The notes below the pieces were generated by a model. It was not told where the DNA came from, ran no database searches, and was given only the letters and a program-made list of their open reading frames with translations. This document shows, one piece after another, positions 43,033-53,154 of a stretch of 60,448 bases of DNA (the stretch's first letter is position 1; the number at the start of each line of letters is the position of its first letter). Source of the stretch: Defluviitaleaceae bacterium (GTDB taxonomy: Bacteria; Bacillota; Clostridia; Lachnospirales; WQUN01); the NCBI GenBank assembly GCA_009780585.1, contig WQZS01000019.1, positions 1 to 60,448 on the forward strand. Reading direction: 5' to 3'. Made by a program: the position numbers and the translations under genes.

Positions 43033-43440
43033 TTATTGTAATATTTGCCTGGCGATTTCCGCGCGTTCCTCGGGCGTTGAGAGGTAGGGGGTGCTTTTGA
43101 ATACAACGCCGTCATTTTCGTAGCGGGGGAGGATGTGCAGGTGATAATGGAAGACGGCTTGCCCGGCGGCTTTGCCGTTGTTTTGCATGATATTTAAACC
43201 GTCGGGTTTTAACGTACACGCCATTTTAATGGCGATCCTTTGCGCCAGCGGGAGGATCGCCGCGGCGGTTTCCACGGGCAAATCGTAAAGATTTTCCGCG
43301 TGGGCCTTGGGGATGATCAGCACATGGCCCTTCGTGGCGGGGAAGGCGTCCATGATGGCGATCAACATCTCATCATCGTATAAAACGGCAGCCGGGAGTT
43401 GCCCCCCGGCTATTTTACAAAAGATACAGTCATCGTTCAT
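43033..43440 (-). CDS. HIT-family nucleotide hydrolase
   Basis: A 135-residue histidine-triad protein. The active site is 'FHYHLHILP' near residue 98 (HxHxH), and the N-terminal 'CIFCKIAGG' is the usual zinc-associated motif. Such proteins hydrolyse AMP-linked or dinucleoside polyphosphates. It follows the PfkB-kinase gene by 27 nt on the same strand and is probably the last gene of the sugar cassette transcript. Confidence 0.95.
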   Translation of the reverse strand: MNDDCIFCKIAGGQLPAAVLYDDEMLIAIMDAFPATKGHVLIIPKAHAENLYDLPVETAAAILPLAQRIAIKMACTLKPDGLNIMQNNGKAAGQAVFHYHLHILPRYENDGVVFKSTPYLSTPEERAEIARQILQ

Positions 43441-43467
43441 ACAAATCCCTCCGTTTCCTTACGCGGT

Positions 43468-44610
43468 TTATTCGGGGATTTTTCCGTCGGCCCAATTCTC
43501 AATGAAGCCGATAACCTGTTCGAAGGTGGGGCTGTGGGCGTTGCGCACGTAGAAGCCCGAGGTACTCACACCCAACAGCAACGCTTGCAACGGGGCAAGG
43601 CCAAGGCTTAAGCCCAGGCAGAAGCCCGAATTAAAGTTGTCGCCCGCACCGGTGGTAAGTACGGGTTTGGCGCAGTACGGGCCGGATACGTTGTAATATT
43701 CGCCGCCCACCACACAGCAAGCCGTATGCACGGGATGCACCACCAGGCAATAAATACCCAGCGCGTTAAACACGGCTTTTGTGGTTTTTTCCAGTACCGC
43801 GGGGGATTTATCGGCGTCGTACGCGATACCGTATACATCCGCGATTTCGTAGAGTTCTTTTTCGTTCAGCCCTAACACGGCACGGAACTTTTGCTCGAAT
43901 TTACCGATCAGGTTCATGGCGTGGCGGATGTCTTCCTTGGTGCGTTTTTCCGGGTCGGCCAGGTCGAAGAAGGCGAGGGGCTTTTCCGCACGGTCCTTCA
44001 TTAGGGGGAACATTTCCAATATCATGCTTTCCCAAATGCTTGACATGTGGGGCAGCATCGTCCAGTTTTCCATACCCAGCAAATGACATTCGTCCACGAT
44101 TGCGGCGATGCCTTCCGCGCCGCCCATAGCGTTTTTCATCGCGTCCCAAGTGATTTCCTTAAGCGTGAAATGCTTGCCCAGCATCACTTTGCCGTCCTCA
44201 AATTCCGCTGCGTCGGTATGGCCGGGGTTGGCGATGGAATATACGGCCTTCGCCTTTTCCGCCATGGGTTTGAATACGGGGTGGATATCGGGCACGCCCA
44301 AATTTCCTACATAGGTCAGTTCCACGCCGTATTCAAGTAAAGCGTTGGACAATATCGGCCCGTTGCCGCCCAGCTTTGTCTGTACGGTCACCATTTCCAT
44401 GTTGGTGGAAAGCCCCGCCGCGCGGCTGATACGTGCACCCCATTCGGCGATCGTGGGGATGCGGGTGAAGTTGGCGTAATCCTGCCGCTTGTCGACCAAA
44501 TGCACGATTTCGTCCACGAAGCCGTCGAGGCCGATAACCATGTTCAGCTTAAAGCCCTTCTTCGCTTCCAACGCGGATACCAACGTTTTTAATTCATTTG
44601 CTTGGCTCAT
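43468..44610 (-). CDS. PfkB-family carbohydrate kinase
   Basis: A 380-residue ribokinase-fold enzyme. 'VQTKLGGNGPILSNALLEYG' marks the substrate side and 'LTTGAGDNFNSGF' the anion hole with catalytic Asp. It is somewhat longer than the usual 300-330 residues. It lies in a minus-strand run with a Gfo/Idh oxidoreductase, a TIM-barrel isomerase and a UroD-like protein, so it probably phosphorylates a sugar or cyclitol intermediate; the substrate is unknown. Confidence 0.9.
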   Translation of the reverse strand: MSQANELKTLVSALEAKKGFKLNMVIGLDGFVDEIVHLVDKRQDYANFTRIPTIAEWGARISRAAGLSTNMEMVTVQTKLGGNGPILSNALLEYGVELTYVGNLGVPDIHPVFKPMAEKAKAVYSIANPGHTDAAEFEDGKVMLGKHFTLKEITWDAMKNAMGGAEGIAAIVDECHLLGMENWTMLPHMSSIWESMILEMFPLMKDRAEKPLAFFDLADPEKRTKEDIRHAMNLIGKFEQKFRAVLGLNEKELYEIADVYGIAYDADKSPAVLEKTTKAVFNALGIYCLVVHPVHTACCVVGGEYYNVSGPYCAKPVLTTGAGDNFNSGFCLGLSLGLAPLQALLLGVSTSGFYVRNAHSPTFEQVIGFIENWADGKIPE

Positions 44611-44638
44611 AAAATTTCCTCCTCTTTTTTATTTCGAA

Positions 44639-45832
44639 TTACAAATTATCGATACTTGCCTCCGCCGAACGGTTGAACAATCCCGCCGCCAGCGGCGCGG
44701 GGCGTTCTGGCTTCGACGTAAGGACGATTGTTTGGTTCGTCGCCTCGCTTTTATCGATCGCGTCGGCGATTTCCACCGCGTGCAGGGCAAGCTCCGCGCT
44801 TGAACGGTGCGGACGTTCGCGCCGTATCGCCCACGCCATATCCACCACAGCCACGCCGCGGTGCGAATTGAAGCACGCCTCATATTTACCCGAACGCGGC
44901 ATAACGGACGGGTCCGTATCGGAAAATCCGTGCGTGAAGGGTATCTTAAATTTCTCCATGGAGCCGATGCGCTGGGCGTAGATGTCGTTGCCCCATCCGC
45001 CGAAGCAGTTGGGGTCGGGCAGGTAAAGATTCCCCTGCGTACCGAAGATTTCCACCCGGGGGATTTCCGGCCCCATACCTTCGGAGGTCATCACGACGTT
45101 GGCGTAACAGCCTTCATGGAACTCGAGCGCGCCCATGCTTACGGACGAACCTTCCAATTTGCGCACGGGCTTCTTGTAATTTTCGTGGCGCGGGTTGGTA
45201 TGCACGCGGTTAAAATGGCGGGAATAACCCGACACGCGCTTGACCGGCCCCAGTAAACTGATCAATACGTTGTAATAATACCCCGACATATCGTAGTGGA
45301 TGGTCGTACCCCTCATGCCGAATTTGGGGTTGGCGGGTTCACCGTCGCGCTCGTGCATCCCGTAGCCGCGGTAGCAGAAGGCGTTCGCGAAGAGCGGTAC
45401 GCCCAGCCAGCCGTCATCCACCAGCTTGCGCGCGGTTTGGTATGCGCTGCCCATATAACAATCGGGTGCCGCGCCGATGCGTAGGTTCTTCGAGGCGGCG
45501 AGGTCGTAAAGTTCCTTAGCGGCGGCGAAGCTCGTATCGAGAGCCTTTTCGGAATAGACATGCTTGCCCGCTTTAAGGATTTGCTCGGTTACTTCGTGGT
45601 GCGCGAAGCCTTGCGTGGTGTTTAATACGATTTCGATTTCCGGGTCGTTTAGTATTTCCTCATTCGTCATGTCACGGATACCGAACAGCTCCGCCCGGGC
45701 CTTGCTTTTTTCCGGCACGATGTCCGAACAACCCACGACCTCCACGATCGAAAACCCGCCGTTAACCAGCGTATTCAAATAGATGTAACTGATGTTGCCG
45801 CTGCCGATGAGGGCAACCTTTACTTTTTTCAT
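44639..45832 (-). CDS. Gfo/Idh/MocA-family oxidoreductase
   Basis: A 397-residue NAD(P)-dependent sugar or cyclitol dehydrogenase. Its Rossmann start is 'VKVALIGSGNISYIYLNTLV', followed by 'EKALDTSFAAAKELYDLA', the family's EK(P/A) motif near residue 95. The C-terminal domain is the usual beta-sheet substrate domain. GGGAGGGG precedes ATG 45832. It is 79 nt downstream of the isomerase gene; that gap holds two tandem 27-nt palindromes. Confidence 0.92.
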   Translation of the reverse strand: MKKVKVALIGSGNISYIYLNTLVNGGFSIVEVVGCSDIVPEKSKARAELFGIRDMTNEEILNDPEIEIVLNTTQGFAHHEVTEQILKAGKHVYSEKALDTSFAAAKELYDLAASKNLRIGAAPDCYMGSAYQTARKLVDDGWLGVPLFANAFCYRGYGMHERDGEPANPKFGMRGTTIHYDMSGYYYNVLISLLGPVKRVSGYSRHFNRVHTNPRHENYKKPVRKLEGSSVSMGALEFHEGCYANVVMTSEGMGPEIPRVEIFGTQGNLYLPDPNCFGGWGNDIYAQRIGSMEKFKIPFTHGFSDTDPSVMPRSGKYEACFNSHRGVAVVDMAWAIRRERPHRSSAELALHAVEIADAIDKSEATNQTIVLTSKPERPAPLAAGLFNRSAEASIDNL

Positions 45833-45849
45833 ATAACCCCTCCCATTTC

Positions 45850-45876
45850 AACTTTGTCTCAAATTGAGACGAAGTT
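45850..45876. repeat. 27-nt palindrome, family member 4
   Basis: AACTT, TGTCTCAA, centre A, TTGAGACG, AAGTT: 13-bp arms with one G-T pair. It abuts member 5 with no gap. Confidence 0.85.
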
Positions 45877-45903
45877 AACTTCGGACTTATTAGGGCCGAA
45901 GTT
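45877..45903. repeat. 27-nt palindrome, family member 5
   Basis: AACTT, CGGACTTA, centre T, TAGGGCCG, AAGTT: 13-bp arms with one mismatch and one G-T pair. The outer bases also extend to TTAACTT...AAGTTAA. Confidence 0.85.
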
Positions 45904-45911
45904 AAATTTTG

Positions 45912-46706
45912 TCACACAATTTTTAATACATTCCGCATGTAATCGATGCTGATTTTTAAGCTGTCGAAAGCGCAGCCGCGGTGCAAGTCTTGCTCAATGC
46001 AATACCATTCGATGCCGATTTCGCGGCAGGCTTCGGCGACGGCGTGCCAGTTGATGTTGCCCTGCCCTACTTCGGCGAAGCGCCACGGGATGTTGCCGAT
46101 GCCGAAATCATACGAGCGGTCATCCATGGCGTATTCCTTGAAATGCACCACCGTTGAGTTGCGGCCCTTGATGCGGCGCAGCCAATACGCCGGGTCGGCG
46201 CCCGCCGCGCTCGCCCAAAAGGTGTCGAGGCAAAATACGACGCCCTCGGGGCAGGTTTCCTCGATGAGGATTTCGTAGCCCGACTTGCCGTTTATCTGCG
46301 CGAAATTGCGGAATTCCTGCGCGTGGTTATGGTAGGACAATTTATACCCCGCCGCCGCGAAGGGCTTCGCCTTTTCGTTAAGCCACTTCGCGTACGCCTT
46401 GAAGCCTTCCAATGAGCGCATCATGTCGCCGGGCATCGTGCCTACACATATGAGCTTTACGCCCAACGCCTCGGCGCGTTTCATGGCTCCGTCAGGGTCG
46501 TTGGGGTCGCCCCAAATATCGCAGACCTGTAAGCCCAGCTCCTCGCGGACGGCCTTATCCTCCTCCGGCGTAAAGCCCGCGCCGCGGCTTAAGCCGTTTT
46601 CCAAGCCGTCGAAGCCCAGCTCCTTTAGCTTGCGGTACGCGGCGGTACCCGTTTCCTTGTCGAATACATGGTGCCTGATGCTGAACGGCGCTAATCCGAT
46701 TGGCAT
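45912..46706 (-). CDS. Sugar phosphate isomerase/epimerase (AP endonuclease 2-like TIM barrel)
   Basis: A 264-residue TIM-barrel protein of the xylose isomerase-like family. 'KLSYHNHAQEF', 'CLDTFWASAAG' and 'VVHFKEYAMDD' carry the conserved metal-binding His/Asp/Glu-type residues. Family members include inosose dehydratase and keto-sugar epimerases. AAGGAGGG precedes ATG 46706. It lies between the UroD-like and Gfo/Idh genes, a combination typical of cyclitol or unusual sugar catabolism. Confidence 0.9.
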   Translation of the reverse strand: MPIGLAPFSIRHHVFDKETGTAAYRKLKELGFDGLENGLSRGAGFTPEEDKAVREELGLQVCDIWGDPNDPDGAMKRAEALGVKLICVGTMPGDMMRSLEGFKAYAKWLNEKAKPFAAAGYKLSYHNHAQEFRNFAQINGKSGYEILIEETCPEGVVFCLDTFWASAAGADPAYWLRRIKGRNSTVVHFKEYAMDDRSYDFGIGNIPWRFAEVGQGNINWHAVAEACREIGIEWYCIEQDLHRGCAFDSLKISIDYMRNVLKIV

Positions 46707-46730
46707 GTGATGCCCTCCTTATGAAATCGT

Positions 46731-47960
46731 TTATTTACTCGCTTCTTCCATGGCGATTTGTGCCCACCGCCACAGGTTTTGCGGCTTGTACATGACCGTG
46801 CTTACGTCTTTTAGGATTAATTCCAACGGGCAGCCGTTGGCTTTGCATATTTGAACGGTTTCCCTGATATCGCCGCGGATCAAATCCTCATCGAAATGCG
46901 CGAGGTACGCGGGGTTGGGCTTATGCGAAAACACGTAATCCCCGCCGATTTCCGAAGCACCCCGCTCCTTGCTTGCCCACGGGCTCATCGAAACCTTGCG
47001 GACGTTGGGGATGCGGCGCACTTGCTTCATCTTTAAATCCAACGGGTCGCAGCAACCGTAATACAGCAGCCCGAAACGCTCGTACAACGGCATACAAATG
47101 TCCACTTCATATTCCCCGAACATCCTCGGCGATACGGTCGAGAACATCTGCGCTAAGCCGAACGTCCAAATCTGCTTCGTCGTCCACGGCGCGTTCCGTT
47201 CCTTCGGCAAGTCATCGTTCCACGCGCCCGTGCAATGGATGAGGCTTTGCGGCCCGCATAATAAATCCATACGCTCTAATTGGTCGAACCGCGCCATTTT
47301 TATCTCAACCAAACGCGACGCCAAGGCGTGCATCATTTCCGGTTTGTCCGCCAAGGCGAAGCACGCGTTTTCCACGCCCATCATAAAGGATATTTGGTCC
47401 CACACATCCAGCGCGATTTCGGCCTCCTTCATGCCTTCCATGCATACGGGCATAATGCTGTCGAATACTTCCTCCGCGAGGGCTTTCCGCCGTGCCGTCT
47501 CCGCTCCGTCGTGGATGATTTGCGGGGTTTTTATCCGTTCCACGTCCTCCATGGATGTGATTTGGTTTTCATACGCCTGGGAGGAAACATCGCCGGTTTC
47601 GTCCTCTTTTAAGTGATGCACCACCGTTTGTATCCCGTTGCCCGTATCCCATACCGCTTTCGGCACGTAAAAAACCCCGCCGACCACCATGTCCACGGGG
47701 AAATGCTTCCATTGATACAATTGTCTCCTAAGTTCCGACTCCCATCCGCGCAGCGCGGGGTCTTCGCATTGCAATTTCAACTCATCGTCAACATGCATTT
47801 CGTTCCAGCAGACCTGGTCGATCATCACCATTGCGCGGGTGGGGTTTAAACCGTTTAACCCGCGCCAAAACGCGCGTTTATCGGCTTGGACGGGCAACGC
47901 CGCGATTTCGGCTGTTCGTTTCGCCAGTTCGCGGATGATTTTTTTGTCGGTTTCGAACAT
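46731..47960 (-). CDS. Uroporphyrinogen decarboxylase-fold protein of unknown substrate
   Basis: A 409-residue protein with the URO-D TIM-barrel fold ('FGLLYYGCCDPLDLKMKQVR', 'RKVSMSPWASKERGASEIGG' near the C-terminus). Members in this class lie beside sugar genes rather than heme genes and are related to corrinoid methyltransferases (MtaA/CmuA). ATG 47960 is selected; the frame continues 22 codons upstream without a ribosome site. It begins the run UroD-like, isomerase, Gfo/Idh, kinase, HIT, all on the minus strand. A methyl-transfer role on a methylated sugar or cyclitol is speculation. Confidence 0.85.
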   Translation of the reverse strand: MFETDKKIIRELAKRTAEIAALPVQADKRAFWRGLNGLNPTRAMVMIDQVCWNEMHVDDELKLQCEDPALRGWESELRRQLYQWKHFPVDMVVGGVFYVPKAVWDTGNGIQTVVHHLKEDETGDVSSQAYENQITSMEDVERIKTPQIIHDGAETARRKALAEEVFDSIMPVCMEGMKEAEIALDVWDQISFMMGVENACFALADKPEMMHALASRLVEIKMARFDQLERMDLLCGPQSLIHCTGAWNDDLPKERNAPWTTKQIWTFGLAQMFSTVSPRMFGEYEVDICMPLYERFGLLYYGCCDPLDLKMKQVRRIPNVRKVSMSPWASKERGASEIGGDYVFSHKPNPAYLAHFDEDLIRGDIRETVQICKANGCPLELILKDVSTVMYKPQNLWRWAQIAMEEASK

Positions 47961-48026
47961 GTTATGTATAACCCCCCAAACCGCCGTATACAAGCATAGT
48001 ATGGCACAAGGACGGGGATTATTCAA

Positions 48027-48440
48027 TCAATGTTTATGTTCTTCCGGTGCCTTTAACCCGTCAATCACGATCCCCGTTTTTTGCGCGTAATCCCGCAATG
48101 CCGCGTGCAGCGCTTCCTCGGCCAGGCAGGAGCAATGGGCCTTAGCCGCGGGTAAGCCGTCCAGCGCATCCATTACGGCCTTGTTTGAAATCCGCACCGC
48201 TTCCTGCAGCGTTTTGCCGCGCACCATTTCGGTCGCGATGCTGGAAGTCGCTACCGCCGCGCCGCAGCCGAAGGTCTTAAAACGCGCGTCGGTAATGACG
48301 CCGTCCTCCACTCTGATATAAAACCGCATGATATCGCCACATTTTTCATTGCCGACCGTACCCACGCCGTCGGCGTCCTCGATTTCGCCTACGTTGCGCG
48401 GGTTCATGAAATGATCGATCACTTTTTCGCTGTACTCCAT
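48027..48440 (-). CDS. nifU: NifU/IscU-type iron-sulfur scaffold
   Basis: A 137-residue scaffold on which Fe-S clusters are assembled. The start 'MEYSEKVIDHFMNPRNVGEI' is diagnostic, and the three Cys ligands are in 'NEKCGDI', 'FGCGAAV' and 'AHCSCLA'. It lies 46 nt downstream of the cysteine desulfurase gene. Confidence 0.95.
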   Translation of the reverse strand: MEYSEKVIDHFMNPRNVGEIEDADGVGTVGNEKCGDIMRFYIRVEDGVITDARFKTFGCGAAVATSSIATEMVRGKTLQEAVRISNKAVMDALDGLPAAKAHCSCLAEEALHAALRDYAQKTGIVIDGLKAPEEHKH

Positions 48441-48486
48441 TGTTATCCGACATCCTTAAAAAATAATAGATTTCATTAATATCGAT

Positions 48487-49662
48487 TTATATAGATGCGG
48501 CGATATAATCGTCGTACAACGGTGACATCGCCCGCAACCGTTCAACCGACGGCACAAGCATCGCCATCAACCGCCCGATATCCGCGTCCGTATTACCGCA
48601 CCCGAAGGAAAACCGTATCGCCCCGTTCGCCATGGCGTGCGGCAAGCCCATCGCCATCAATACATGCGAAGGCTCAAGGGCACCGCTCGAACACGCCGAC
48701 CCCGTGGAAGCGCAACAGCCCTGCATATCCAAATGCAACAGCAAGGACTCCCCTTCGATAAACTTAAAGGAGATATTCACGTTGCCGGGCAGCCGTTGCG
48801 TGGGGTGGCCGTTGAGCTTTACATGGGGGATTTTACTTGTGATTTGCGCGATGAGTTTATCGCGCAGAGCGGAAACGCGGGGGTTCTCATGCGGCATTTC
48901 TTTCATGGTTAGGGAGAGGGCTTCCGCCATGCCTACGATTCCGGCAGCATTTTCCGTACCGGCGCGGCGGCCCCGTTCCTGCGCCCCGCCGTAGATAAGC
49001 GGGGAAACGGGCGTCCCCTTACGGATATACAACGCGCCCACACCGTTGGGCCCGCCGAACTTATGCGCGCTCAACGCCAGCATATCCACACCCAGCGCGT
49101 TAACATCCACGGGAATGTGCCCCACGGCTTGGATCGCGTCGGTATGGAAGGGGATGTTGTTACGGCGCGTGATTTCGGTTAACGCTGTCAAGGGTTGGAT
49201 CGTTCCTACTTCGTTGTTAGCCATGATTACGGAAACCAACGCCGTGTCGGGGCGCAGGGCTTCCCGTAAATCATCGGGATTGACCAAACCGTCCGCATCC
49301 ACGGGCAGATAGGTGACGTCGTAGCCGCGTTTTTCCAATGCGCGGCAAGTGTACAGCACACCATGATGCTCCACCGAGGAAGTAATAACATGCCGTTTTT
49401 CGGGCGAAGCCGTCATAACACCGTTTAACGCCCAATTGTCCGCTTCCGTACCCGAACCGGTAAAGAATATTTCATCGGGGCGCGCACCGATTGCGGACGC
49501 GACGACGGCACGCGCCTCGTCGATGGCTTGCCGTACCGCCCGCGCGGGGCCGTATACGCTGTTGGGGTTGTGGAATTTCCCTTCCAAAAAGGGCATCATA
49601 GCGGCGAGCGCCTTCGGGTGCAAGGGGGTCGTCGCCGCGTTGTCAAGATAGAGCGTGTCCAT
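48487..49662 (-). CDS. nifS: Cysteine desulfurase (NifS/IscS-like)
   Basis: A 391-residue PLP enzyme that supplies sulfur from cysteine. 'YLDNAATTPLHPKAL' is the start, the PLP Lys is in 'LSAHKFGGPNGVGALY', and the active-site Cys loop reads 'CCASTGSACSSG'. It is 3 nt downstream of the cyclophilin gene and 46 nt upstream of nifU, so all three are probably cotranscribed. Confidence 0.96.
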   Translation of the reverse strand: MDTLYLDNAATTPLHPKALAAMMPFLEGKFHNPNSVYGPARAVRQAIDEARAVVASAIGARPDEIFFTGSGTEADNWALNGVMTASPEKRHVITSSVEHHGVLYTCRALEKRGYDVTYLPVDADGLVNPDDLREALRPDTALVSVIMANNEVGTIQPLTALTEITRRNNIPFHTDAIQAVGHIPVDVNALGVDMLALSAHKFGGPNGVGALYIRKGTPVSPLIYGGAQERGRRAGTENAAGIVGMAEALSLTMKEMPHENPRVSALRDKLIAQITSKIPHVKLNGHPTQRLPGNVNISFKFIEGESLLLHLDMQGCCASTGSACSSGALEPSHVLMAMGLPHAMANGAIRFSFGCGNTDADIGRLMAMLVPSVERLRAMSPLYDDYIAASI

Positions 49663-49665
49663 GGG

Positions 49666-50562
49666 TCAACCTTCGTAGACGATGACCGAAGCCCGTTCGA
49701 TGATGACATTCGCCAACGGGCGGTCGTTTGAATCGACCGGTGTCGCCGCGATCGAATTCACGACATCCATGCCCTCCACCACATGGCCGAAGACCGTATG
49801 GCCGAAGTTGGGGCCTTGCGGATTAAAGGGGAAGTCCAGCATCGGCCTGCCGCCCACGGCGAGGTAATGCTCCAGCATTTCGCGCAGGTAGATATCGCCG
49901 ACCTTCAAATGCGGGGAAGTGCCGTCCCAATCCTCCGGCCACATAACGTCGTCCCGGCCTTCCAATAAGCGGTTAAAATCCCTCGTAAAACGCGCGTCCA
50001 GGTTGGAATCGTGTACGATGTAGAACTGCGACCCGATGGAATTGGCCTGGTTGGTCTGCGCCATCGCCAACGCCCCGTTAAAATGCCATAAATCATAGTT
50101 ATGCTCGGGCCCGAAGCCCGTACCCCAAATCGATTCGCCGCCGCGGCCGTCCCCCCGTGAACAGCCGCCCTGTATCATGAAATCCTCGATAACCCGGTGG
50201 AAAATCAATCCGTCATAATAACCGTTACGGGCGTGGGTGATGAAGTTCTCGACCGCCACGGGTGCGGCTTTGGGGAAGAGGCGGAGCGTGATATCCCCAT
50301 GGTTGGTGTGCAGTATTACCAACTCCTCCCCCGCGGTGAGGGGTGTGAGCTGTAATATAACCGGCCGCCGGGCCAGCAGTTCATTCGCGTAAGGCCACGG
50401 CGCGATCGCGGGTGGTTGACCGGGCGTGGGTGAAGGGCTGGCCGCCGTTAACGTAACCTGCGGGGATTCCTGCGGTGACACCTGCGCGTTGTTGCATCCT
50501 GCCATCGTTAACACTCCTATAAAAATCATGATCATTATTAAATAAAAGCGTTTATTTACCAT
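49666..50562 (-). CDS. Cyclophilin-type peptidyl-prolyl isomerase lipoprotein
   Basis: A 298-residue surface lipoprotein. The signal ends in the lipobox TMAGC with Cys at residue 23, then a Ser/Pro linker. The cyclophilin domain is clear ('FHRVIEDFMIQGGCSRGDG', 'GALAMAQTNQANSIGSQFYI'), with the catalytic Arg in FHRV. Loops between the core strands are longer than in minimal cyclophilins. ATG 50562 has GGAGGCGC at normal spacing; the open frame runs 31 codons further. It probably helps fold exported proteins. Confidence 0.9.
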   Translation of the reverse strand: MVNKRFYLIMIMIFIGVLTMAGCNNAQVSPQESPQVTLTAASPSPTPGQPPAIAPWPYANELLARRPVILQLTPLTAGEELVILHTNHGDITLRLFPKAAPVAVENFITHARNGYYDGLIFHRVIEDFMIQGGCSRGDGRGGESIWGTGFGPEHNYDLWHFNGALAMAQTNQANSIGSQFYIVHDSNLDARFTRDFNRLLEGRDDVMWPEDWDGTSPHLKVGDIYLREMLEHYLAVGGRPMLDFPFNPQGPNFGHTVFGHVVEGMDVVNSIAATPVDSNDRPLANVIIERASVIVYEG

Positions 50563-50642
50563 TGTATGCGCCTCCATAATATCGGACATTCTCCAAAGAT
50601 TATACCGCAATGTGTTATACTTGGCAAAAAAGGGGTATCCGC

Positions 50643-51014
50643 ATGAAAAAAACAATCAACGTAAACAAGACGGCATCCGTGCCGTATTCGCAAGGCACCA
50701 TCCATAACGGCACGCTCTACGTTTCCGGCCAGCTTCCCGTCGATCCCGTAACGGGCGAATTATGCACCGGGAACATCACGGAGCAAACGCAAGCGGTAAT
50801 GAAAAACATCGCCGCCATCGTAGAAGCCGCCGGCGCAAAAATGGAAGACATCCTCAAGTGTACGGTACTGCTTACCGACATGGCCGACTTCGCGCAGATG
50901 AACGAAGCATACCTTGCCTACTTCCCCGCCGACCCGCCCGCGCGGATTTGTTATCAGGTTTCCGCGCTGCCCCGCGGGGCGAATATCGAAATCGACGCGA
51001 TCGTGGCGGTATAA
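50643..51014 (+). CDS. ridA: RidA family enamine/imine deaminase
   Basis: A 123-residue trimeric protein that hydrolyses reactive enamines/imines from PLP enzymes. 'VPYSQGTIHNGTLYVSGQLP', 'CTVLLTDMADF' and 'ARICYQVSALPRGANIEIDA' include the catalytic Arg in the ARxCxxVxxLP region. ATG 50643 has AAAGGGG upstream. It is divergent from the cyclophilin gene and followed by a terminator. Confidence 0.95.
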   Translation: MKKTINVNKTASVPYSQGTIHNGTLYVSGQLPVDPVTGELCTGNITEQTQAVMKNIAAIVEAAGAKMEDILKCTVLLTDMADFAQMNEAYLAYFPADPPARICYQVSALPRGANIEIDAIVAV

Positions 51015-51031
51015 TTGTTAAATTAACAAAA

Positions 51032-51068
51032 CATCCCCCCGCAGGGCTGACGTTCATGCGGGGGGATT
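51032..51068. terminator. Terminator between ridA and the DUF2442 gene
   Basis: ATCCCCCCGCA (51033-51043) and TGCGGGGGGAT (51057-51067) form a perfect 11-bp stem. It can serve both convergent transcripts, although T-runs are short on both sides. Confidence 0.8.
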
Positions 51069-51087
51069 TGCGTTTGGAGAGGATAGT

Positions 51088-51354
51088 TTATATCAGCGTA
51101 CTTTCTGCATACAGGGTATCGGGGCAATAGTCAATGTCGCCTTCCCACAATATAGACCCGTACGCCACTTTAACCCCTAAGAATAACGATATATCAACAA
51201 GCGGTTTAAATACTTCTATATTAAGTAAAGGCTTTGCGTTAAAAATACGACGTTCACCGTTGGTGAATAATAACCGCAATTCATAATCGCCTGTAGGTTC
51301 GACTTTTTTCACACGCGGTCCCAAGGGCTTGCCGGAAATAAAATTATCCATCAT
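51088..51354 (-). CDS. DUF2442 protein
   Basis: An 88-residue protein of the DUF2442 family ('YELRLLFTNGERRIFNAKPL', 'GDIDYCPDTLYAES'). DUF2442 genes are regularly paired with DUF4160 genes, as here, and the pair is suspected to be a toxin-antitoxin-like module. GATAGGAGAAG precedes the start. It is 9 nt downstream of the DUF4160 gene. Confidence 0.88.
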   Translation of the reverse strand: MMDNFISGKPLGPRVKKVEPTGDYELRLLFTNGERRIFNAKPLLNIEVFKPLVDISLFLGVKVAYGSILWEGDIDYCPDTLYAESTLI

Positions 51355-51363
51355 GCGCTTCTC

Positions 51364-51629
51364 CTATCTCAACGGTTCGATGCGGAAAATAACTTCGCCG
51401 TTAACAGCCAATTTCCAATTCGCCGCTAATTCGTCTTCGTGCAGCAAAGTCCATGCTTTTACAAAAGCACTTTGCTTCCGCGGGAATTTACCCGCGATAA
51501 TTTCACCGTCCAAGCCGAACACAGCTTCAAAATCACCGTAGTACGCATGGAAGTGAGGCATATTATGCTGCCCTGTGTCCTTCCAATTCATTTTTATCAG
51601 TATACCCAAGAACATCGATAAAGTTGGCA

Positions 51630-51630
<1 letters not shown>
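51364..51630 (-). CDS. DUF4160 protein
   Basis: An 88-residue protein of the DUF4160 family: 'GILIKMNWKDTGQHNMPHFH' followed by 'AYYGDFEA' is the diagnostic HxxPHFHAxY motif. Its ATG overlaps the tyrosine phenol-lyase stop by one base (TGATG), so it is cotranscribed with that enzyme. Function unknown. Confidence 0.88.
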
Positions 51631-53099
<1,469 letters not shown>

Positions 53100-53154
53100 T
53101 TAATATGGAAGGCAATATTGTGGGCAGCATTTCGGTTAAAGGGGACTGATATCC

